A stretch of 64,000 bases of DNA, taken from positions 62,001 to 126,000 of the forward strand of contig NZ_JANUFF010000011.1 of assembly GCF_024806495.1 (NCBI RefSeq), read 5' to 3'. This stretch comes from Chryseobacterium sp. JUb7 (GTDB taxonomy: Bacteria > Bacteroidota > Bacteroidia > Flavobacteriales > Weeksellaceae). The stretch's first letter is position 1; every line of letters starts with the position of its first letter. Positions 1 through 7,742 of this stretch are shown here, piece after piece. A program made the position numbers and the translations under genes. The notes under the pieces were generated by a model. That model saw only the letters and a list, made by a program, of their open reading frames with translations. It ran no database searches and was not told the DNA's origin.

Positions 1-627
1 GATGTTCTGGATTTCCACGGCGATTTTTACTGCATCGAATTTCATAAAAATGAAGTTGCCTGTAATGGTTTACTCTTTAATAATATTTATCTTTTTCCTC
101 ACTTTACATTGAATCAAGAGGTATTTAATGACCTTCTGAATTATTTCAAAAAAATTCAGGCAATCGATCTGAAGGAGGAATTTTCCGGATCTATTCTGCA
201 GTCGTATCTCCAGCTCATTTTAGCGATCAGCAGTAAGGAAAAAAATAAAATTCTTCCTGATAAAGAATTGCTTAAAGATGATTTTAATTCGTTAAAAACG
301 TTTCAGAATCTGGTAGAGGAATATTTTCTGACTGAGAAAAACGTCTCATTCTATGCAGATCTTTTAAATGTTACCTCAAATACTTTAAGCAAAAAGATAA
401 AATCCCGTTTTAATAAAACTCCTTCCCAGATCATTCAGGAAAGAGTTATTCTGGAGGCAAAAAAGCAGATTCACCTAACCCGAAAGTCATTCAAAGAAAT
501 TGCTAATGAACTGAACTTTAATGATGAGTTTCATTTCAGTAAGTATTTTAAAAAATATACCGGAATTTCGCCGACTCAGTTCAGAAAAGAAGGCGGAATC
601 TCTATTGTGGCAGATTTGTACAAATAG
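1..627 (+). CDS. AraC-family transcriptional regulator, 5'-truncated by the window edge
   Basis: The reading frame is open from base 1, so the true start lies outside the window; about 208 residues are visible. The last ~100 residues form the double helix-turn-helix DNA-binding domain of AraC/XylS proteins: a helix with KEIANELNF, then HFSKYFKKYTGISPTQFR, the usual second HTH and signature. The upstream part is the end of a ligand-sensing domain that cannot be classified. It lies 62 bp before a DUF417/RclC-like membrane gene on the same strand, an arrangement recalling E. coli RclR with rclC, so it may control that gene. The family is certain; the inducer is unknown. Confidence 0.88.
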   Translation, partial: DVLDFHGDFYCIEFHKNEVACNGLLFNNIYLFPHFTLNQEVFNDLLNYFKKIQAIDLKEEFSGSILQSYLQLILAISSKEKNKILPDKELLKDDFNSLKTFQNLVEEYFLTEKNVSFYADLLNVTSNTLSKKIKSRFNKTPSQIIQERVILEAKKQIHLTRKSFKEIANELNFNDEFHFSKYFKKYTGISPTQFRKEGGISIVADLYK

Positions 628-666
628 TATCCATAATCGTCTATTCCTTCATCCGCAGGTTCAGCA

Positions 667-674
667 TAATTTTG
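667..674 (+). promoter_or_regulatory. Bacteroidota -7 box (TAATTTTG) before the DUF417 gene
   Basis: TAATTTTG matches the TAnnTTTG consensus exactly and lies 15 bp before the start codon at 690. No good -33 TTG is visible, so this is a moderate call. Confidence 0.4.
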
Positions 675-689
675 TCAAAAAAATAAATT

Positions 690-1256
690 ATGTTACAAGT
701 CTTAGCAAATTTAGAGAAAAACTTCATTCATTTTTTAAGAATCAGTATTTTTATCGTTATGGCATGGATAGGCGATCTAAAAGCTTTTCACTACGAAGCT
801 GAAGGGATTATTCCGTTTGTCGCCAACTCTCCTTTCATGAGTTTTATGCTAAACAAAAAAGTATCGGATGCTGATAATTATAAACTTCATAAAAATAAAG
901 AGGGTGAGGTTATTCAGGAGAATATTGAATGGCATAAATCCAATGGAACTTATCTTTTTTCTTACGGCTTAGGATCCATGATTGTTGCTATCGGAGTCTC
1001 AGTTTTATTAGGGATTTTTTATCCTAAAATAGGATTGGCAGGTGGAATTTTAACTGCGGGAATGTCATTTGTTACGCTTTCATTCCTTATCACCACCCCT
1101 GAAGTTTGGGTTCCTGATCTGGGAAGTTCCGAACATGGGTTTCCTTTACTCTCCGGAGCAGGAAGACTGGTTTTGAAAGATATCATAATGATGGCAGCCG
1201 GATTAGTTATTGCCTCAGATTCAGCAAAAGATATTCTGACATTCAACAGGGCATAA
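690..1256 (+). CDS. DUF417 (YkgB/RclC-like) inner-membrane protein
   Basis: A 188-residue integral membrane protein with about four hydrophobic segments. The motif FIVMAWIGDLKAFHYEAEGI followed by PFVANSP is typical of the DUF417 family, which includes E. coli RclC, part of the reactive-chlorine resistance operon. Membrane segments lie near residues 12-27, 95-113, 118-137 and 165-178. The ATG at 690 follows a -7 promoter box. The AraC regulator just upstream fits the idea of a regulated stress gene. A large hairpin follows the stop. The biochemical role of RclC itself is poorly known, so only membership and a possible oxidative-stress role are inferred. Confidence 0.8.
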   Translation: MLQVLANLEKNFIHFLRISIFIVMAWIGDLKAFHYEAEGIIPFVANSPFMSFMLNKKVSDADNYKLHKNKEGEVIQENIEWHKSNGTYLFSYGLGSMIVAIGVSVLLGIFYPKIGLAGGILTAGMSFVTLSFLITTPEVWVPDLGSSEHGFPLLSGAGRLVLKDIIMMAAGLVIASDSAKDILTFNRA

Positions 1257-1265
1257 ATTTTCCGG

Positions 1266-1304
1266 AATTACTAAGGTCGGGCTTTCAGCCCGACCTTAGT
1301 AATT
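1266..1304 (+). terminator. Large GC-rich hairpin, probable bidirectional terminator
   Basis: Eighteen-bp arms (1266-1283 and 1287-1304) around a 3-nt loop; the core is ggtcgggct / agcccgacc. It sits between the convergent DUF417 gene and the 1304-1897 gene and touches the stop of the latter. Confidence 0.75.
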
Positions 1305-1897
1305 TATTTCTCCAAATCTTTTAATAAATTTTCAATTTTGGCAATATGCTTACCGTAAAAATGTTTAAACCAGAAGTTTCCTATCAGATAAAGTCCAAAC
1401 AGACCGATTAATACCGAAGATATAAGCGTGGTTGCAATACGCATATCTGACAATGGCTCTCTGCGCGGAATACATTCGATGACAATAATAAGTTCGCAGA
1501 CCAGAAAAGGAACAAAGCTGAGGTAAAAAGACAGATAATATTGCTTATTAAGATTAAGCTGTTGCAAAAGATCTTTCAGTGCATCGTATGTCTTTAAAAC
1601 AGGACTGCCCATTTCTTTATAAAGCTTGAAAAATTTACTGAAAAAGAAAAATGTCACAAATCCCATCGATATCAATAGAATATCTATATAAAATTTAAAT
1701 TTAAAAGGAGCCTCACACAGGCTGATCAGTGCAAAAGCAAAGACAAATATCCCTACCGTAGACCAAAATTCCATGCGCATATTCTTACGCATTTTTTCCA
1801 GGGGAAGATTAATTTTATTTTTATGTTCCATGCTGATTTCAGGTGTTTCCTGGGAAACATCATCATTCCATGCATTTTTTAGTTCATCTATATTCAT
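1304..1897 (-). CDS. Membrane protein encoded behind an ECF sigma factor
   Basis: A 197-residue protein with a soluble charged N-terminus (about 45 residues) and four predicted membrane segments (about 47-62, 71-88, 120-140 and 155-173). The start MNIDELKNAWN resembles a flavobacterial family of unknown function. It lies 25 bp downstream of the ECF sigma gene on the same strand and is likely co-transcribed. That position suggests an anti-sigma or sigma-associated membrane partner, but no zinc-finger HxxxCxxC anti-sigma motif is present, so this is inference from context only. Confidence 0.6.
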   Translation of the reverse strand: MNIDELKNAWNDDVSQETPEISMEHKNKINLPLEKMRKNMRMEFWSTVGIFVFAFALISLCEAPFKFKFYIDILLISMGFVTFFFFSKFFKLYKEMGSPVLKTYDALKDLLQQLNLNKQYYLSFYLSFVPFLVCELIIVIECIPRREPLSDMRIATTLISSVLIGLFGLYLIGNFWFKHFYGKHIAKIENLLKDLEK

Positions 1898-1922
1898 TGC
1901 GGTTATTTTAAAAAGTTAGAAT

Positions 1923-2417
1923 TTATTTTGAGTTTAAGATATCTTTCAGTTTATTTTTTGCGCGGTTCATTTTCACCCTTACATTCCCTTCAGAAATACC
2001 CATCTGCTCCGCAATCTCTTTTCCGGAGAAATCTTCGAGATAATAGAAGATAAAAGCCTTATCAATGGGATTTAACTGATTAATTGCTTTATACATTTTA
2101 TCCAGTTTTTCTTCTTTTTCATGATCATATTCGTCCTGGATTATTTTATAATTAGAAAAATCTTCGTTGCCTATAAAACTTCTTTTCTTTTCAGATTTCA
2201 GAAAGACAATAGCTGTATTTAAAGCAATCCTGTAAAGCCAGGTTGAAAATTCACTTTGCCCTCTGAATCCGGGATATGCTTTCCAGACCTGATACGTAAT
2301 CTCCTGAAAAAGATCATCTCGGTCATCTTTTTCATCCATATACATTTTGGAAATCTTAAAAATGATTCCTTTATGTTTTTCGATTTTATTTAAAAATTCT
2401 TGTTCTAATGAGGTCAT
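1923..2417 (-). CDS. RNA polymerase sigma-70 factor, ECF subfamily
   Basis: At 164 residues this has normal ECF length. Region 2 is visible around residues 25-75 (DDRDDLFQEITYQVWKAY, then STWLYRIALNTA), and region 4 around 110-160 with the helix-turn-helix GKEIAEQMGISEGNVRVKMN. ECF factors redirect RNA polymerase in response to envelope or other stresses, usually held by a membrane partner; the four-TM protein encoded directly downstream is the candidate. A TACTTTTG box lies ~75 bp upstream. Signal and regulon cannot be read from the sequence. Confidence 0.92.
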   Translation of the reverse strand: MTSLEQEFLNKIEKHKGIIFKISKMYMDEKDDRDDLFQEITYQVWKAYPGFRGQSEFSTWLYRIALNTAIVFLKSEKKRSFIGNEDFSNYKIIQDEYDHEKEEKLDKMYKAINQLNPIDKAFIFYYLEDFSGKEIAEQMGISEGNVRVKMNRAKNKLKDILNSK

Positions 2418-2490
2418 GGTTTCAAACTCTGAAGGGTTAGTGTCATTTAAAAAAAAATGTTACAACTTTATTTAAAATAAAAGTTCATAT

Positions 2491-2498
2491 CAAAAGTA
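2491..2498 (-). promoter_or_regulatory. -7 box (TACTTTTG) upstream of the ECF sigma gene
   Basis: Read on the minus strand, TACTTTTG matches TAnnTTTG exactly about 75 bp before the sigma start. A TTTG lies 15 bp further upstream, shorter than the usual ~19-21 bp spacing. Confidence 0.35.
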
Positions 2499-2561
2499 TT
2501 CCCATCTGATGCTGCAAAAATATTAATTCAATATAACCATATAACTGTTCTGTATATTAAA

Positions 2562-2591
2562 AAGCCGCAATAAAATTACTTATTGCGGCTT
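2562..2591 (-). terminator. Intrinsic terminator of the aldehyde dehydrogenase gene
   Basis: Perfect 11-bp arms aagccgcaata / tattgcggctt around a 8-nt loop, placed ~25 bp past the stop of the minus-strand gene at 2616, with a short T-run on that strand. Confidence 0.75.
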
Positions 2592-2615
2592 CATTGATAT
2601 AAATCAGATATTTAA

Positions 2616-4244
2616 TCAGAAGATATAATCTGTGCTTAAAAAATTAGAATCATGATCCCTTACAATGGTATTCAATAGATCTTTATTAGAATCTGTAATT
2701 TTCGCAGCTACCAAAGAGCGTATTGAGAACGAACGAAGCGCATCAAAAACAGAAAGTGTACCCTCGGCACTGTCTTTTCTTCCTGTAAACGGGAAAACAT
2801 CCGGACCTCTTTGCGCCTGACAGTTGATATTGACACGGCTCACTAAATTCACAAACGCGTCAATTAATTTTGAAACTTCCTGTGCATCTTCACTGAAAAT
2901 ACTCACCTGCATTCCGTGGTCTGCATTGACCTGATAATCGATGGGCTCATCAATATCCTCAAAAGAAACAACAGGAATCACCGGACCAAACTGTTCTTCG
3001 TGATACAGTTTCATCGTACTGTCCACAGGATACACAACGGCAGGAAAAACAAATGAAGCTTCATTATATCCTCCGTTTTCATTGAGAACTTTTGCTCCTT
3101 TTGACAAAGCATCATCAATACATTCTTTCAGATAAGGTGGTTTATTTACTTCCGGAAGCGGAGTGATTTTAACGTCTTTTTCCCAGGGAAGACCCGCTTT
3201 TAAAGCCGAAACTGCAGCAGTCAGCTTTTGGGTAAACTCTTCGGCAACTTCTTTTTGTACAAAAATCAATTTCAGCGCTGTACACCTCTGACCATTGAAC
3301 GAAAGAGATCCTAAAATACATTCGCTCACCGCGACATCAAGATTCGCATTTTTAGTAACGATCGCTGCATTTTTTGCATCTAAACTTAAAATAGCCCTTA
3401 AACGATTAACTTTAGGATGCAGTTTTTTCAATCCGTTGGCCACTTTACTGGATCCAATGAATGCCAGAACATTTACTTTTCCGCTTTCCATAATCGGTGT
3501 GATAATTTCTGCTCCCTTTCCGTATAGTGTATTCACCGTTCCTTTTGGAAAAGCTTCTTTGAAAGCATTCAGTAAAGGATAATGTGCAAGAACACCATGT
3601 TTCGGAAGTTTAAATAGGATGGTGTTTCCCATAATTAACGCAGGAATCAGGGTCGTAAAAATTTCATTTAGCGGATAATTAAATGGCCCCATGCTCAATA
3701 CCACTCCAAGCGGAGCTCTCCTGATCTGGGCAATAGTGCCTTCCGCCTGCTGAAAACGCGAAGATTCGCGGTCTAAATCCTTCAGGGCATCAATGGTCTG
3801 GTTAATATAATCTACCGTTCTGTCAAATTCTTTCGTAGAATCAGGAAGTGTTTTTCCTATTTCCCACATCAATAGCCTGATAATGATATCACGCTGCTGA
3901 ATCATCAGATATACAAACTTCTGCATACATTTTATACGGTTTTCAACAGACATGGTCGGCCATTCTCCAAGACCGTTGTCATAAGCTTTTACTGAAGCTT
4001 CAAGAACTTCCATCGCTTCTTTAGGAGATATATTCGGAATACTTCCCAGGAGTTTCCTTTCCAGTCCGTTTTCTGTAGGAATGCAAATCGGGGAATAGAT
4101 ATTCTGAACATCCCCGTTCCACTCTACCAACTCTCCGTTTAAGAGATAAACACGCTGGTGAATTTCGGGAACTTTATATTCTTCGGGAATTTCATTTTCG
4201 GTTTTAAAAATTTCGTGAAATGATGGTTTTGATACTGAATCCAT
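2616..4244 (-). CDS. gapN: NADP-dependent non-phosphorylating glyceraldehyde-3-phosphate dehydrogenase (GapN-like aldehyde dehydrogenase)
   Basis: A 542-residue ALDH-superfamily enzyme. The cofactor-binding segment GVVLSMGPFNYPLNE and the catalytic-cysteine segment SFNGQRCTALKLIFV resemble the GapN/ALDH11 branch, which oxidises glyceraldehyde-3-phosphate to 3-phosphoglycerate with NADP. The later segment EEQFGPVIPVVSFEDIDEP is the usual ALDH C-terminal signature. It is slightly longer than classical GapN (~475-500) because of ~45 extra N-terminal residues. It is monocistronic, with its own terminator. Substrate assignment rests on resemblance only; another aldehyde substrate is possible. Confidence 0.8.
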   Translation of the reverse strand: MDSVSKPSFHEIFKTENEIPEEYKVPEIHQRVYLLNGELVEWNGDVQNIYSPICIPTENGLERKLLGSIPNISPKEAMEVLEASVKAYDNGLGEWPTMSVENRIKCMQKFVYLMIQQRDIIIRLLMWEIGKTLPDSTKEFDRTVDYINQTIDALKDLDRESSRFQQAEGTIAQIRRAPLGVVLSMGPFNYPLNEIFTTLIPALIMGNTILFKLPKHGVLAHYPLLNAFKEAFPKGTVNTLYGKGAEIITPIMESGKVNVLAFIGSSKVANGLKKLHPKVNRLRAILSLDAKNAAIVTKNANLDVAVSECILGSLSFNGQRCTALKLIFVQKEVAEEFTQKLTAAVSALKAGLPWEKDVKITPLPEVNKPPYLKECIDDALSKGAKVLNENGGYNEASFVFPAVVYPVDSTMKLYHEEQFGPVIPVVSFEDIDEPIDYQVNADHGMQVSIFSEDAQEVSKLIDAFVNLVSRVNINCQAQRGPDVFPFTGRKDSAEGTLSVFDALRSFSIRSLVAAKITDSNKDLLNTIVRDHDSNFLSTDYIF

Positions 4245-4393
4245 AAATCTTTTTATTTTTTAATAATTAAGTGTAAAATTTGAATAGAATAAAGGTAGAC
4301 GGAAAAATTGATTTTAAAAATAGCTGTTTAATAGATTCGCTCTATTTAATGGGTATTTGAATTAAAATTAATCTTCGGCATGTTAAAAAAGAA

Positions 4394-4401
4394 TACATTT
4401 G
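4394..4401 (+). promoter_or_regulatory. -7 box (TACATTTG) of the thiol peroxidase gene
   Basis: An exact TAnnTTTG match. It implies a 5' untranslated region of roughly 105 nt before the start chosen at 4513. The -33 element is weak. Confidence 0.4.
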
Positions 4402-4512
4402 CTTAAAACTTTTATTTCCAAAGCGTTTAACTTTAAAATATTCAAATCATCTAAATATCCGAGGCTTTCTATCCTTAGCAGCCTGAATTTAACTTATAAA
4501 AAAATAAAGTTC

Positions 4513-5085
4513 ATGTTTTCAAAATTATTTTTCAGCACATTATTATTTTTCACGGCACTCACTTTTGCACAAAATTCCAAATCTTCCAACACCGTTTTGA
4601 TGGGAGGAAAACCAGTACATACTTATGCTAAATTACCGGCAGTCAATAAAGCTGCTCCCAAATTTACTTTAACGGATGTTGCCATGAAAGATCAGACCCT
4701 TGACTCTTACAAAGGAAAATATATGATTCTTAATATATTTCCAAGTGTAGATACCGGTGTGTGTTCAGCTTCTGTACGTCATTTCAATGAAGATGCAGCC
4801 AGCCTTCCCAACACTGTAGTCCTTTGTATATCTAAGGATTTACCTTTCGCTCAAAAAAGATTTTGTGGTGCCGAAGGGATAAAGAATGTAGTGATGCTTT
4901 CAGATTTCCGCTCTGATTTCGGAAAAACATATGGTGTAGAAATTACTGATTCTGTGATGAAAGGTCTTTTAAGCAGAGCGGTGGTTGTCATTGACCCTTC
5001 CGGAAAAATTGTTTACGAAGAGCAGGTTGCCGATATTTCTCAGGAGCCTAATTATGAAGCAGCAATTAAAGCTGTGAAAAATTGA
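4513..5085 (+). CDS. tpx: Exported thiol peroxidase (Tpx-type peroxiredoxin)
   Basis: The 190-residue product begins with a clear signal peptide (KLFFSTLLFFTALTFAQ), which decides the ATG at 4513 over an upstream in-frame TTG at 4399. The mature part follows the Tpx pattern: KFTLTD, NIFPSVDTGVCSASVRHFN with the peroxidatic Cys, the resolving Cys in QKRFCGAEG, and RAVVVIDPSGKIVY. Tpx reduces alkyl and hydrogen peroxides using thioredoxin. A signal peptide on Tpx is unusual compared with E. coli Tpx, but matches the oxidative-protection theme of other window genes (ohr, DUF417). Confidence 0.88.
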   Translation: MFSKLFFSTLLFFTALTFAQNSKSSNTVLMGGKPVHTYAKLPAVNKAAPKFTLTDVAMKDQTLDSYKGKYMILNIFPSVDTGVCSASVRHFNEDAASLPNTVVLCISKDLPFAQKRFCGAEGIKNVVMLSDFRSDFGKTYGVEITDSVMKGLLSRAVVVIDPSGKIVYEEQVADISQEPNYEAAIKAVKN

Positions 5086-5120
5086 TTCTTGATTTTTAAA
5101 ATATCAATTTAATTATAAAC

Positions 5121-5219
5121 AGATGCTTCGACTTCGCTCAGCATGACATCGCTACAAATTTTCCATTCAAATATTACGGTTATTATTAGAGTTGTCATGT
5201 TGAGCTCGCTGAAGCATCT
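5121..5219. repeat. Two-armed intergenic inverted repeat, gcttcg...ctcagcatgaca type
   Basis: Left arm 5121-5148 and right arm 5191-5219 are imperfect inverse copies sharing agatgcttc and a ctca(g/a)catgaca core. Similar arms occur at 7629, 62679-62761 and 63733-63833. Confidence 0.7.
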
Positions 5220-5286
5220 TTGAATAAACATTCCGAATAAGATTTATATTTAATCTGTGAAAATATTTTATCAATTAATCTCCGTC

Positions 5287-5730
5287 TCAACCAATCGAAT
5301 TAAATTCCCTCGTAGAATAATATAGAAACAGCAACGTCAATAAATCATCCACAGAATCTTCAACCTCAACATGAAAAATAGCATCTTCAAATCTCTTTTT
5401 CTCTTCTTTTATTTCTATCAATAACTTTTCTTTTTCAAATAATCGATTGGTTTTATTTAATTTAAATTGATAAATTCTTACTCCTTCTCCAGATTTTATG
5501 ATTCTTTCTTTGTTCAAATCTGTAAAATAAATTACATCGTTTCCATTAAAAAGTTCAACATCATTTTTTAAAAAACCAACATTCTTAATATCATAACTTC
5601 TGAAATTAAAGACAATATAATGTCTGAAATAAAAAAAGTTATTGTTATTTACAATTCTCCCAATTTCCTGATTATCCTGTGAGAGCAGTACAAATTGCTT
5701 TTTGTGATATTGAGCAATATATCTTTTCAT
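5287..5730 (-). CDS. Hypothetical protein
   Basis: The 147-residue product has no signal peptide and no membrane segment and was not recognised. It is rich in Asn, Lys, Phe and Tyr; the first ~100 residues look beta-rich (alternating hydrophobics such as YFRHYIVFNFRSYDIKNVGF), the last ~45 look helical and acidic. It lies 26 bp downstream of the plug-domain gene on the same strand and may be co-transcribed with it. Function unknown. Confidence 0.6.
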   Translation of the reverse strand: MKRYIAQYHKKQFVLLSQDNQEIGRIVNNNNFFYFRHYIVFNFRSYDIKNVGFLKNDVELFNGNDVIYFTDLNKERIIKSGEGVRIYQFKLNKTNRLFEKEKLLIEIKEEKKRFEDAIFHVEVEDSVDDLLTLLFLYYSTREFNSIG

Positions 5731-5756
5731 TAATTCTTTTTAGACTTTTTAGACTT

Positions 5757-6350
5757 TCACTTCTTTTTCGTCGTTACCAAAATTACTCCATTTTTTCCTT
5801 TCTTACCATACATTGTGGTGGCAGAATTACCTTTCAGCACATTCATTGCTTTTATAGAATTGGAATCAATAGTCTTAAATTTCTTTTCACTGATTATTTT
5901 CCCATCCATTACATATAAGGGTTTATAATTGCTTATTTTTTCTGAATATACTCCTCCTAAAACGATGAAAGAATCTACAGTATCTTTTTTTACCGGTTGA
6001 GGTGCCACTTTTCCTATAATTCCTCTTTGCTTTACCACAACTTCTTTAGTTTCACACTGCTGCGCATTTACCGAGACAAAACCTCCTGCTGTCACCACAA
6101 AACCTACCGCAAATTTAGAAAATAATGAATTGATATAGGAATATTGCAAATCTCTGTTAAGCTGTGATTCATTAAAGTTCCCACAAATACTTTCCTGGAC
6201 AGGATTCGAAAATGCATCTATAATTTCTTCATCAGAAGCAACGGTAAAATCCTGAACGGTTTTATCACAAACAGAACAGAATTTCCCTTTTTCATCAGGA
6301 GTCATATTGCTCCAATCTTCATGACATGGTTTTGGTATGGTAAGTTTCAT
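5757..6350 (-). CDS. Orphan SusC/TonB-receptor plug-like protein with N-terminal CxxC domain
   Basis: The 197 residues have three parts. Residues 1-40 contain a Cys motif (CHEDW, then KGKFCSVCDKTVQDF) found at the start of many flavobacterial proteins. A single hydrophobic segment around residues 80-95 (FAVGFVVTAGGFVSVNAQ) may be an internal anchor. The C-terminal ~60 residues (PLYVMDGKII ... IKAMNVLKGNSATTMYGKKG, then NGVILVTTKK) match the plug domain of SusC-family outer-membrane receptors, but no beta-barrel follows. A CxxC-membrane-plug protein of this kind may work in the periplasm; its role is unknown. Confidence 0.72.
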   Translation of the reverse strand: MKLTIPKPCHEDWSNMTPDEKGKFCSVCDKTVQDFTVASDEEIIDAFSNPVQESICGNFNESQLNRDLQYSYINSLFSKFAVGFVVTAGGFVSVNAQQCETKEVVVKQRGIIGKVAPQPVKKDTVDSFIVLGGVYSEKISNYKPLYVMDGKIISEKKFKTIDSNSIKAMNVLKGNSATTMYGKKGKNGVILVTTKKK

Positions 6351-6416
6351 AATAATATCCTTTTAAGATATAGATGAAGGATTTGTGAAAAAGGTTGGAA
6401 AGCTTTTGATTATTTT

Positions 6417-6640
6417 ATGAAGCTTTTGATCAATACTCCCTATACATCAATCAATCCGGATAATATCATTTTAATTAAAACAAATGGAAATAGCCTATAT
6501 ATTTTATACTTAGTGACAATTCGATTGTTACTTAAACTAATTTCAAAGAAGACAAGGAAAACTTTAATTACAGACTGGTTAATAATCGTGACAGATTTAT
6601 TAGTTAATCTTCAAAAAGGTCTATTTAAGCATCAAAATAA
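6417..6640 (+). pseudogene. Probable decayed LytTR DNA-binding domain remnant
   Basis: From the ATG at 6417 the frame reads INPDNIILIKTNGNSLYILY, close to the beginning of LytTR domains. The likeness then jumps frames: reading one base on gives LSDNSIVT, an in-frame stop, then NYRLVNNRDRFIS, and the next shift gives LLVNLQKG, like the RxxRS-x-VNL end of LytTR domains. Two frameshifts and a stop would make this a dead gene. There is no receiver domain upstream. The call is by eye and moderately uncertain; the rest of the 6351-6620 gap holds nothing else recognisable. Confidence 0.4.
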
Positions 6641-7538
6641 TTTTTTTCCTGAAAATAAACACAACTAATCCTGAAAAGCTAATTGCTAAAACAGATAGAA
6701 TGGTATACATCAAATTTATTGTTGACTCATTCAGTAAATTTTGTTTAGATTCTATTTTATTATTTATTTTAGAAACAGAAATTATCCTTTCCTTAAGTAA
6801 AGGTTTTTGAAAGCCAAATAATTCAGATCTTCTATAATCTTCTAATGCTTCATTTTTTAAACTTAATAAAAAAGAAATATTTCCTAAATCAAATATAAGC
6901 TGGGCGACAATCTGATCTTTAGGATGTACAAACGATACTCTTTCATTTAACTGATAAAAGAGTGCTTTTCGAAGTTGCTGCAACTCGTATTTGCTTAATT
7001 TCGTCATGGGTACTTTTTCTGTTCCAAAATCAGTATTCAATAAAAATTGGGAAGTCAAAAACTGATCTCCATTCATTTTACTCTTTAAAATATTCACATG
7101 AATCCATTCTGACCCGGAATGGGAGTCGGGATCTATAACAACAGATTTTTCGATCCACTGTAAAGCTTTCCTGTTATCTCCTGCCAATTCGTAGGCTGTA
7201 CCTATATTTGAAGCTGTTGAATATCTTCCCGGTTTGATTCTCTCAATTTCCTTATAGAGATCAATAGCCTCATTATATTGATGAAGGATTATGAGAATGT
7301 AACCTTTATCAGATAAATAATCTATATCTTTTGTTTTCTTATACTCTTTTTCCAAATTCTTCATCATCTTATTCAATTCTTCAGCGCTATAAAAATGGTG
7401 TCCTCTCGGAACCATACCCGGATGACTGAAAGAAATTTCAGTCCCATCTTTAAGCTTCTTTGTTTCTCCATTCAAACATGCAGCTGACGGAATTGAAAAT
7501 AACAGCCCGAAAACTATGCTAAAAAAGTATTTTCTCAT
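6621..7538 (-). CDS. Tetratricopeptide-repeat protein with signal peptide and C-terminal membrane anchor
   Basis: The 305 residues start with a signal sequence (FFSIVFGLLFSIPSAAC). About residues 55-140 form TPR-like helices (GYILIILHQYNEAIDLYKEI; then NIGTAYELAGDNRKALQWIE). A strongly hydrophobic helix near the C-terminus (about 276-296, YTILSVLAISFSGLVVFIF) is followed by basic residues, so the protein is probably periplasmic and anchored to the inner membrane. TPRs usually mediate protein contacts; the partner is not evident. It has no clear operon neighbour. Confidence 0.75.
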   Translation of the reverse strand: MRKYFFSIVFGLLFSIPSAACLNGETKKLKDGTEISFSHPGMVPRGHHFYSAEELNKMMKNLEKEYKKTKDIDYLSDKGYILIILHQYNEAIDLYKEIERIKPGRYSTASNIGTAYELAGDNRKALQWIEKSVVIDPDSHSGSEWIHVNILKSKMNGDQFLTSQFLLNTDFGTEKVPMTKLSKYELQQLRKALFYQLNERVSFVHPKDQIVAQLIFDLGNISFLLSLKNEALEDYRRSELFGFQKPLLKERIISVSKINNKIESKQNLLNESTINLMYTILSVLAISFSGLVVFIFRKKIILMLK

Positions 7539-7628
7539 ATCTAACCACCCTTATTTCCTGATTACGGTGTGCATTAAAAATAAAAAAACTTTGTGATACA
7601 ACAACTACAAAATTTTTTAATCATAACT

Positions 7629-7661
7629 GATGCTCAACTGAGCTCAGCATGACATTGCTAC
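7629..7661. repeat. Single arm of the ctcagcatgaca intergenic repeat
   Basis: gatgctcaactgagctcag followed by catgacattgctac shares its second half with the repeat at 5121-5148. It stands upstream of the GH43-like gene. Confidence 0.5.
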
Positions 7662-7742
7662 TATTTATTAACCATGTTCCCGCAGGATACTCAAATAAAA
7701 AAGGATTAAGATATTTGTTTTCATCAACTAACATCTTTAATC

